A stretch of DNA of 64,000 nucleotides, taken from Beverwykella pulmonaria. Taxonomy: Eukaryota > Ascomycota > Dothideomycetes > Pleosporales > Melanommataceae. The notes under the pieces were generated by a model that had not been told where the DNA came from, did not search any database, and saw only the letters and a program-made list of their open reading frames with translations. Below, in pieces: positions 55,285-64,000 of the stretch (positions are counted from its first letter, which is position 1; each line of letters opens with the position of its first letter). The stretch is taken from contig BCHH01000010.1 in NCBI GenBank assembly GCA_001599595.1, forward strand, positions 311,667 through 375,666. Reading direction: 5' to 3'. The position numbers were made by a program, and so were the translations under genes.

Positions 55285-57362
55285 GATTGATGATGAGAGG
55301 CGTAGAATCGGTTGTAGTGGTGTTGTTTGCGTGATCTGAAGGTGTTCTGGTGTGATCGTGACAGCTGTGTTCAGTCCACTATTTATACTCGATGCCCCTC
55401 ACGTGCATTCTCATTTTGCTGTTGATAGCCTTCGTATTTGTGCATTAGTTCATGTCTGTTTAAACTATCGACGCATCGAACTTTCACCGAGATTGAAAAG
55501 GCTAGGTGATAGAGAAGCTACGCATGCTCGTATTTCTCGCATTGTTTAAGTTCAATGTTGCTAGCATCCATGGACGTGTCAGTCCCAATACTGCTATTAA
55601 AGGTCGGTTACATTCACAATATCGTCCCGCTTCTAGATTAGGCAATTGCGTGGTGTTTAATCCATACATCAGACACCTCAGGAACTCACGTGATGCTGGC
55701 AACATCAAAGCATCTTCTGTGGTGTGAAACTTCACGAGTATTATAGTGATTGGTCCATCATGACCTCGTATTACCGGCTTACCCTCTTTCTAGATGGGCC
55801 CCCTCACTGCCAAGGCCAACAATTAATCAATAATTGACCCGGCAACCAGTCGCTAAGAAGTGCACCATCAGTTCGGGTATGCAAGGCTTAGGCGTGATGA
55901 TTGTCAACTTAGTTTCTTCGCATTCGAACATTTTAATGCGAAGTGCATTATTACAAGGCTAGGCGTCATCACTCCATAGTACTCTATGGCAAGGACTTGG
56001 TCAAGAGTTATTTGGCTGGTTTTCCCGACTTAAGTGATAGAGCCTCTAAGATTCACCGATAAAGTTTCCGATCGATGCCGGCGTTGAGCCATCAAGATGT
56101 TGAAAGCCCCTAGGAACTTTGCAAATTCAGTGTCAAGACCAACCTCCAATGGTAGATTCAAATGTCCAACTTAATTGAGAACAACAATCAAACGCAAATT
56201 ACCCCGACTCCAAACCCCACAATCTTGATCAGCCGTGACTGGATCTTGGGCTAATGCATATTGGGCGGTGCCGTTCAGCCCCGGTGCAAACCTGCAATAT
56301 CACTTAGCTTGGTCGAACTTATCTCTCGTTTAAAGCCTCTAGCACGTGTCAATAGCCCAATGAAAAGTCTAGTGGCTCAGTTAATAAGCTTCATATGGAT
56401 ATTCTATTACGAATGGGGCATTCAGGCCCGCAGTCGCATCACGCCTACATCATTAGTGCGAGGAAGGTTAGTCTCGTTGAGTGGGACACATGACGTGCGC
56501 GATGTATTCACCTTTCCAAAGCGGTGAGACATCTACAGTCGAGAAAAGCGAGAAACAGAACGTCAGCCAATGCAGTGCGTAATGGCCAGCGCTAGGGGCA
56601 TCTTCATAGGTGCATGGGAGTGCAGTAGTGGATTTTGGTATGGAATATTTCGCTTGTTAAATGATCAACACCATTGCGCTCTTAAATGACCTGGCGATCT
56701 CTCACCCTAGGGCCTTATATACGTCGACAAACTTTGTGAATTTAGAAAGCTGAATGTCACCTTCAAGGAGGAAGCCAGCCCCAGCTTCAAATGAGTGAGT
56801 CTGCTGAAGAGATTTTTGGACTTGGGACTGTTAAGATTGATCATGATGTTAAATTCGATAACTTCTACTTCCGAGGACAGATGCGAGCCAAGTCAGTACT
56901 TCACTCAGACCAACAAATATCCAGACAAATACGGACGTGAAATTTAAAATTTGCAGAACACGGTGCACAGATTCGAAGGAGATAGAGCATTTGACAAATT
57001 CCTGTGTTTTTACAATTCATATCCAATTAAGGCAGACGAATGCGTGAAGGCCTGTAGATTTGAGTTAATGTGAGCGTGTAAGCAGGGCGTGGGAGAGTGT
57101 GTATCAAGATATGTATTGTCTGTAAGGTATATACAAGCTGATATATATATTACGGACTGATTAGTCAGTGGTAATCCACGTAGCCGTATGGTGTCCTGGG
57201 CTTGCAGAATAAGTCAAGGCCAGCGAAGACGGAAAGAGTGGAAAACACGTCACAGTATCTTCGGACATGATGAAAGATAAATCCAATGTGTGATGGTGTG
57301 TGATTGAAAAACGTACCTCTACTTAGTTTTGCCATGTTCCTCCTTTAGAAACCGCTGATAGA
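55285..57362. other. Gene-poor sequence
   Basis: 2 kb with only short frames. A small palindrome CCATAG-TACT-CTATGG is at about 55973-55988. No gene supported. Confidence 0.45.
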
Positions 57363-57571
57363 CTAGAAAGCCGCTTTATCTAAAGTATCCGAATCAGTGC
57401 CCATAACCTGGATCCCTGACACAAAAACCTCTTTAAACTTGCGCGCCGCAACTCTAATCTCAGGCAAGTAATCAATCTCGGCGAATGTGCGACCTGTAGT
57501 CTCTGGAACCTCTATCCAGATGACGAGGAAGCCAATGACGCTCAGACTCGCGAAAAAGAATCCAAGCTTAC
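57363..57571 (-). pseudogene. C-terminal fragment of a sugar transporter (MFS)
   Basis: About 69 codons on the minus strand end in TAG at 57363-57365. They encode the last membrane segment (KLGFFFASLSVIGFLVIW) and the family signature VPETTGRTFAEIDYL, followed by a plausible cytoplasmic tail. Upstream of about 57571 the frame meets a stop and the homology ends, so the other 11 segments are missing. A truncated relic. Confidence 0.75.
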
Positions 57572-58236
57572 TTCACCAGTCCTGCTAGTGGTTATTGTGC
57601 AGATATGGCGTGAAAAAAAATCTAATTGCTAATAAACTACGTGGCGAGACCGATACCTAGCTATCTTGGAGCGAAGGCGGATAGATGAAATTTTGCTGGA
57701 GATGATAAGGACAGACTGGCAACTGATAAATTGTTGAAGAACTCAAAGAGAAGAAATGAAACGCCAACATGTTTAGAAATAAGGTTTAGAGGAAGACATA
57801 GTCAATGTTCCTATGAAGTTTCGAAACTTACCAATTTGCAGCTGATGACTCGAAGCAGCTATCTTCAGGCCGAAATGACGAAATGTCTATAGATCGAATA
57901 GATTGTCTGATCCTAAGTGGGCTTCGTTTTATATAACCCTTCAATTGATGTGGTTGGGAAGAAGGCAGAGTTGGATAAATCTGCTTATAAATATGGGTTC
58001 TTACATTCGCCGAAACTGTATAAAAGTTAGGATTACGCCCAGGATAGAGACCTACACGGAAATTCTTCGGAGGGATTAGGAGGAAGTAGAAGTGGTACTT
58101 GAGACCTAAGAGAGAGGAGAAAATTTATTTAGTAGCAATGTAAAAGAAGCGATACAAAATACAGGTATTCGAAGACGATAAGATAAAGAGAGCGAGTCCT
58201 AATAAAAGAGGAACAGCCTAGGTCATCGCCTGCATT
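57572..58236. other. Gene-poor sequence
   Basis: No coding signal on either strand; purine-rich toward 58200. Confidence 0.45.
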
Positions 58237-59421
58237 CTACTCCCATTTCATGTTTAATACATCAATCTCAGGAAACTTTTCACTCGGCCCATCAAAAAGT
58301 GTGGAGTGTCCCCCTCTAAACACAAAATCTAGGAAAGCCGTTATATACGTTGTGATGACCTTAAAGCTTCTCTCCCCGTCCAAAGTCCCGAGCAATTTAT
58401 CAGCTACTTCTTCTGGGAGTTTAACTCCGCCTACTTCAAAAAGTAACGGAACATCAAAAAATGTATAATGGGTAGAGTTCTTCAGTCCAATCTCTCTACC
58501 CCATCCTTTTAGGTGCTGCAAGGTCTTCAGCCAAGTTTGGTCGTTCGCGGAGCTATGGTTTGCATTGCCAAACAGAAGAGCAGGTGGCTGCACGTCAGTG
58601 ATGTTTCCGAACTGAGTACCGTCTAGGTTGATGCCACCGACGAAGCGCGAGTCTTGCATGAGCAGATTGAGGGCGGTGCTACCGCCTAATGAATGACCAA
58701 GGACCGCTGCATGCTCAATATTGAACCCGCACGATGCGCCAGGTACTAATTTCGCTGCAATATCTTTGCTCCCAAGTTGCGACAAAATGAAGCGGGCATC
58801 CTGAACCCGGATATCTTGGAGAGTGTTGATGACCTCAGGGTCAGTCAGATTCAAGGACAAAGGGTCGAATCCGTGCACAACTGATCCGTCGGGAAATTCG
58901 ACTACGACAGCATCGAAAGTATGATCCATGGTGACAACTGCGAATCCTGCACTAGCCAACGTTTGCGCGAAAGCACTATGCAATAATCGCGTAGAACCCA
59001 GACCATGCGAAAACAGCACGAGCGGGACTTTACCGACGTCTTTGGTCTCCTGGCCAATCGTCTTGCAGCAGACTTGCAGTTGGACGTCTGTGATACTCTC
59101 AAGAGCACCGCTAGGAACTCCGAGTTCAGCGAACAAAACCTCAACAGAGGTTGCCGTAGTGCGGGACATATATTGGATATTACATGTTTGTTCGCACGCA
59201 GAGGGTTCGATGGGATAGAATGACGAGATCATGAGGTTTCGCTTTCCATGACTGGAATCCAGAGGGTCAGTCCGAGACTCATCGGTGAGCTTGAGTGTGC
59301 TGTGAGCAACAACATATGGACCCTTTGGGTTAGGAAGGACGATTTCCGCAGAGATGGCTAATGCGAAAATGGAAGATATGAGAAGGCAAGAGTGCAAGAC
59401 GATCGTAAATGAGTCGCCCAT
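58237..59421 (-). CDS. Secreted PAF-acetylhydrolase-like alpha/beta hydrolase
   Basis: Single exon, 394 residues. An N-terminal signal peptide (about residues 1-25, TIVLHSCLLISSIFALAIS) directs secretion. The core shows VPLVLFSHGLGSTR (oxyanion region), VVTMDHTFDA, and the nucleophile elbow GHSLGGS near residue 240. The following GGINLDGTQFG segment supplies a possible acidic residue, and the catalytic His is probably in GGHSTLFDG near the C-terminus or STHYTFFD. This order matches the plasma/isoform II PAF-acetylhydrolase family, esterases acting on short or oxidised acyl chains; many fungal members have unknown substrates. Several N-glycosylation sequons are present. It stands alone between gene-poor stretches. 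Confidence 0.88.
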   Translation of the reverse strand: MGDSFTIVLHSCLLISSIFALAISAEIVLPNPKGPYVVAHSTLKLTDESRTDPLDSSHGKRNLMISSFYPIEPSACEQTCNIQYMSRTTATSVEVLFAELGVPSGALESITDVQLQVCCKTIGQETKDVGKVPLVLFSHGLGSTRLLHSAFAQTLASAGFAVVTMDHTFDAVVVEFPDGSVVHGFDPLSLNLTDPEVINTLQDIRVQDARFILSQLGSKDIAAKLVPGASCGFNIEHAAVLGHSLGGSTALNLLMQDSRFVGGINLDGTQFGNITDVQPPALLFGNANHSSANDQTWLKTLQHLKGWGREIGLKNSTHYTFFDVPLLFEVGGVKLPEEVADKLLGTLDGERSFKVITTYITAFLDFVFRGGHSTLFDGPSEKFPEIDVLNMKWE

Positions 59422-60738
59422 CTTGAGTGAAGCGTAATTTTTATGATGTTCTAGAGTGCACCTATTCGTTCTCTGACAGAGTTGCGTTATATAGGGTTTT
59501 CACTAGACATCAATGCTCGGGAATTGAACTCGGGTCCCGGCTGTGCCGAACTCATTATGACGAAAGCGTGGACAGAGTGCAAGGTTCTCAGCCTTGGCAA
59601 GTCTAATACTCAATATCCCGGTCCACAAAGTAATAAATCGATTTCTGGGGCATATCTCATTATCATCCATTAGTACAAGATTACGAACATAATCTAGAAC
59701 CACCGTGTCTTTATTGAAAGATACTCTTCGCCATTGGAATGATGCGGTGAATCCATTCTGTGATTTGCAGATAGCAAGGCGATTGGAGGAATCTCTTAAT
59801 GTAACTATTTGTCCTGAGGTCTGCGCATTCATCAAAGGCACGTGACATATTTGCACACCTGTGCATCCACCTACGGGTTGACGTACTGAGACCGGTATCC
59901 TTCCAACTGCAACAAAAGCGGTAATTTTAAGCAAAAATCAACTAAATAAGATGCTTTTGTAAAAAAAGATTACGAGACATGGACGGCAGAAAGGCAGCCA
60001 GGAAGCCAGGCAGGGCCTGTTAATATCGTAGTCATTTACCTTAAGCGCCAGGATTCCGAGGACGCGGAAAATCCTTTCCCTTGACTAACCAGAAGCTTCA
60101 CTACGCTTTCGTGCCCTGAAGGGGGATTTACGCGAGGCCGACCAGACCCAGGAGGACAAACACGTATATGCAGCTAATAACTCCATTAAACGAGCTCACC
60201 TTTTACTGACTTGTTCCTATCTTCATGCTTGAGATATTCGACGGAGAAACTGTAATAGCAGTTGTATAGGCATAAAATCTTTCAATTTCCTACCTAGTCG
60301 TGTCGACGCTCTATATGTAGTGAAGGAACACATCATTCGAAACAGGGGCCTACACTATTAGGACAGCAAATTGGCTCCACCAAGGCGATCGGAAAAATCG
60401 TCTCAATGAGAAATAATTATTCTGGAAGAATCATGACTTCGAAAAGATTGTTTGCGAAGATAAGTTCGCCTTGGACGCGATAGGGCTTCGACACGTAAGG
60501 GAGACTGTATGAATAATCGAACACAATCCGCAGAGTCTAGAAAATAATTAGAGCACAACACTGGATGGCCTTTAGAGTCGGTTGAAAGAGCTCAAAGACC
60601 TACTTCGTTTCCTGGATTACCAGCAGACAAGTTCTTTCAAGATATACTGGTAAAAGTCCCTGGACGAGGAAACGGCACCACTTTGCGTTTATGGCTTATT
60701 TCACTACGGTTCTCGCCCATAGTCAAAGAAGAGGCGAC
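59422..60738. other. Gene-poor sequence
   Basis: Contains an unsupported 143-codon minus frame (59503-59934) without recognisable domains. No RNA gene was established. Confidence 0.45.
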
Positions 60739-60776
60739 CTAGTTAAAGACTAGGGGTTTCCCTAGTCATTGACTAG
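60739..60776. repeat. Imperfect inverted repeat (hairpin)
   Basis: Two 17-base arms (60739-60755 and 60760-60776) separated by GTTT pair at 15 of 17 positions; the inner 8 (GACTAGGG/CCCTAGTC) are perfect. No coding context. Confidence 0.7.
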
Positions 60777-62062
60777 TTCGTTCTGTACTTGGTTAGGGAA
60801 GGTCGTAAGAGACTAAGCTCTGCTCTAGTTGAAATGCAAGTACACAATATAGAATAAATTTGGGCGCTTTTTCTGGCAGCTCTTCATTTCTTCTGCAATT
60901 GCCAGAAATTTCTGTGCCAAAAGGCCTCATTTACTGGTGTAGTCAGTGGTCAAAGTTGCCGTGTGTAGAACGCGTCGCGCGTTTTGATGAGGCGGAGCTT
61001 GAGCGAGATGCAATACTTTTGACTTAGTACTGTATCAGCTCGAACATATCGACACACGCAGGAGAATATTAACGAAACTGTTTCACAGTAGCTCGAAGTC
61101 ACGGACTGCTACCGAGGACTTGAGATAAATACCCTTGGTCGACAACATTTTGTCATTGAGCCGATGAAGACAATCATGCAATCAGCTTTCTTTGAACATA
61201 ACTGCAGTTCCATGTCTCTTCGTGTTATACCTTGCAGCCATACTTGGTTTATCTCTCCCATGCTGAATATTTCAATGTATCTATACAATCTCATCGGCTG
61301 GAGAAAGGCGTTGAAGTTGGTTTTTGGAAAAAAACAAGGCAATATTTGGGGGCGTAGGCTGGAAGTGGGTTCACGTGACTGCTATCTTCATGAAGTTCTT
61401 AAGCTGCCGTGAGCGTCAAACCTCATCAAGGGAGATTCGGTTATCTTGACCAGGTTCTTGAGCTGCCGTGAGCGTCAATACCTGATCCTGAATCTCACTC
61501 AGCGTGTCAATCGTGAGCCAGCTGTTCGACCGAGCGCAAGCGTGATAACTATCTACAAACAAGCGAAAACAGAGAACCATGGGATGGTGGGCGGGATCGC
61601 AGAATTGTACAATCTGGAGCCGAATTGATTGCTTGATGAGGTTGCTGATAGTTGATGGTTGAGGCTCCGAGGCATCCTGAGATCAACTCAGGAACTCTGC
61701 TGAGAAGCTTGGCGGCCTAACCAAGTATAGAACAAAACATTCTTCTCTATGCAGTTAGACAACGGCAAGCGAGCCAAGCATTTCCCCACACCTCATGACC
61801 CACATTGAACTCTGCAGCGTTTCATCTCGTTCATCTTCATCCCTGTCCACCAATAGCGGCACGCAATCTTCAATTTCAAAAGCATCATTGATAAAATACC
61901 TGTTCTAATTTCCGTCCATGTCTAGTTGCTCATCTTTCCTCAACAAATTAAACTGAAAAGAACCAAAATCAGGCACAATACCCAGATCAGATCCCAGCCC
62001 AAAACTCCTACTGGAGAAACCTCAGAAATCCTCCAAGTAAAAAAGCTATTCAAATCATTCCT
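60777..62062. other. Gene-poor sequence with a short direct repeat
   Basis: Two near-copies of AGCTGCCGTGAGCGTCAA (61402 and 61461) lie within imperfect ~46-base repeats with a 59-base period. Otherwise no gene; the right end is the 3' flank of the PKS gene. Confidence 0.5.
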
Positions 62063-64000
62063 TTATTCATCGCTCTCCATCTTGGCCAGCACCAAATCCC
62101 TCAGGGTCTCCAGGCTGCTCGTCTTGCTCAGCAGCGTCAAAAACGGCACATCTACGGTCAGCGTTTGATAGAACCATGTCCTAAACTCGGCTGCAATCAT
62201 GCTATCCATACCATACTCGGCGAAGGGCTTTTTCACATCGACCGACTCATATTTGATCAGTGTCAGGTTCCCGAACCGGCGCTGGATAAACTCCATGACG
62301 GCGTCAGAGAGCGTCGCGCCGGCTTCGAGAGAGGCGGCGATAGGCGCAGGGAGGTTGCCGTCAGAGACGTGGCGGAGAACGTCCTCCTGGCCGTCGAGAG
62401 CGGAAGAGAGAAGATTCGCGCGAGGGTCATCGAGGGTGGGGTTCGTGCCTTCGAAGCCCTGCTTGCGGAGTTCACGGAGACCCATGGGTTCAAGGCCGGT
62501 GAGGATGTGTGCTTCGGCGAGAGCGTCGTGTGGGTGATGCATTCCCTTTGTCGTATTTCCCGATAGCGAAATATCGATGATCTGGAGGAGCTCGTCTTGG
62601 CCAATGGCCTGGATGCCCTTCCTCAGCAGCAAGGCTTCGATTTCGGGGTTCTCGTGCAAATACCCGACCTCAGAGATCATGCCCAGGCCAACTGACACTG
62701 CAGGGAGGCCTTGGGCTCGGCGGAACCGCGCGAAGAGGTCGAGGAAGTGGTTGCCGGCGCAGTAGTTGGACTCGGTCGCTGTTCCTACCGAGCCTGAGAT
62801 GGACGACGTCATGAGGAAGAAGTCGAGCTTGGAGTCGCGGCCGGAACCCCGCAGGCTGTTGTGCAGGTGCCATGTTCCCTGGACCTTTGGGTCGATGCCT
62901 GTGTGCCAGTACTTGTTAGGCATAGCAGTGAAAAGCGCCTCCTGCGAGCTTGTTAGTAACTAAAGGTGAACGATTGGGGAAAGGAGAGCGTACGTTCAGG
63001 CCCATGGCTGCTTGCACTACACCACCAATATCTCCCTGTGCGGCATCTACCACGGCAGCGACGTCCTTCGCGCTGCAGACATCGCCCCGGACGACAACAC
63101 ACTCGGCACCGGAAGCCTCCAGGTCCTCGATCAAATTGCGCGCCGCAGGCTTGTCAGTACCGGAGCGGCCGAGGAAAGCAAACTTCTTCGCCCCACGCTG
63201 CACCATCCAGCGCGAGAGGGTGCGCCCAAGTCCACCCAAACAACCCACCATGATGTAGCTCTTGTTGCCGTCGAAGCGTGTCTCGTGCTTGAGGAGTTGC
63301 ACGGGGATCTTGGCCTCGGGATTCTGCATGTTAATAGTAACCTTGCCCATGCGATTGCGGCTCGAGAAGTAACGGAGCGCCTGCGTAGCATCCTGGATGT
63401 CAAACACCTTGAGCGACTCGAACCCAATGATCTTGCCCTCGCGATAGAGAGAGATGGTCTCGGCGAGAAGGTCGTGCCACACGGCGTTGAGCTTGGGGTT
63501 GGTCGTATGGTAGAGGTGGGAGAGGTCGAAGGCGGTGAAGGTCGTGTTCTTCAGGAACTGGTCCATCTCGAGGCGGCCGGCGTTGGTCAGGTCCATCTTG
63601 CCGATCTCGACGAAGCGGCCGCATTCGGCCACGCAGCGCCAGGTTGCGTGCAGCTGGTCGCCGGTGAGGGAGTTGAGGACGACGTCGACACCATTCCCAG
63701 ACGTTGCCTTGAGGATGCCTTCGAGGAATGATGTGTCGCGAGAGCTGAAGATGTTGGAGGGTTTAAGTCCGAATTTCTCGACCAAATACGTTTTCTTCTC
63801 GTCCGTCGAGACGGTGGTGAAGATTTCAGCACCAGCCTGCTGTGCGACCTGGATCGCCGCCATGCCCACACCTCCAGCACCGGAGTGGATCAGGATAGTC
63901 TCTCCAGGCTGGATGCGGGCACGGTGGTGCAGCGCATAGATGGCGGTTGAATACACCACGGGCAATGTGGCGCAGATATCGAAGTCCTCGCCCTCGTTGA
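62063..64000 (-). CDS. Highly reducing polyketide synthase, C-terminal part (ER-KR-ACP), cut by the window edge
   Basis: Exons >64000-62994 and 62941-62063 with a 52-bp intron (GTACGC...GCAG, ACTAAC branch site). The visible ~630 residues are the end of a type I iterative PKS. First is the enoylreductase with NADPH site GAGGVGMAAIQVAQQ and VLNSLTGDQL. Next is the ketoreductase with MVGCLGGLGRTLSRW and catalytic region TSSISG...ESNYCAGN. Last is the acyl carrier protein with phosphopantetheine Ser in YGMDSM. The chain stops soon after the ACP, with no thioesterase or reductase, as is usual for fungal HR-PKSs that release product through a separate enzyme. The splice joins AAMGLN to EALFTAMPNKYW. 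KS, AT and DH domains should lie to the right of the window. Product unknown. Confidence 0.95.

Noticed and set aside
59500..59600. tRNA-like GTTCAATTCCCG on the minus strand
   Set aside because: The T-arm stem does not pair correctly and no anticodon arm or acceptor stem could be folded.
59503..59934. 143-codon minus-strand frame
   Set aside because: No domain, signal peptide or neighbour context supports it.
1..64000. CRISPR array, prophage or bacterial operon
   Set aside because: Introns and fungal gene families show eukaryotic nuclear DNA; no regularly spaced repeats were seen.

Overview
This is nuclear DNA of a filamentous ascomycete (Pezizomycotina, probably Dothideomycetes; the class is inferred). 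The supporting evidence is introns of 46-58 bp with GTAAGT-like donors and CTAAC-like branch sites, and gene families largely typical of these fungi: Clr5-domain protein, SAT4-type membrane protein, fungal NACHT/WD40 proteins, a highly reducing PKS, multiple P450s and secretory lipase. Solo LTRs with C-to-T changes in CpA context suggest past repeat-induced point mutation (RIP). No tRNA, rRNA or CRISPR array was recognised.

Layout. (1) 1-25.9 kb is mostly ordinary core sequence: ubiquitin E1 (UBA1), the cytosolic Fe-S scaffold NBP35, a PhoD-like phosphatase, a dual-specificity phosphatase, a Clr5-domain protein, two small cysteine-motif proteins facing each other, a membrane-anchored glutaredoxin, a DAO-type FAD oxidoreductase and a secretory lipase. 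(2) 26-35.3 kb is a decay zone: a NACHT-type NLR relic with four in-frame stops and a frameshift, an APH-like kinase gene that looks intact, a cysteine-containing gene with an apparent one-base frameshift, WD40 relics on the minus strand and a solo LTR. (3) 35.4-47.0 kb is a candidate specialised-metabolism locus: P450 and 3beta-HSD-like dehydrogenase in a divergent pair, a DHA2-type exporter, a SAT4-type 7TM protein and a second P450. It carries two solo LTRs and two copies of a ~1 kb direct repeat. (4) 48-53 kb holds a secreted pectate lyase, a secreted lactonase-type beta-propeller protein and an FAD monooxygenase. (5) 53-62 kb is gene-poor and contains a third solo LTR, a small secreted cysteine-rich protein, the orphan C-terminal tail of a sugar transporter and a secreted PAF-acetylhydrolase-like protein. 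(6) 62.06 kb to the right edge is the 3' end (ER-KR-ACP) of a highly reducing polyketide synthase that continues outside the window.

The genes at 35-47 kb fit a tailoring and export set (two oxygenases, a dehydrogenase, an exporter, an FAD monooxygenase further right), but no backbone synthase lies among them. The only backbone enzyme seen is the edge PKS, about 15 kb from the second P450, so a single cluster is possible but unproven. All intron positions were placed by eye from splice signals and frame continuity.
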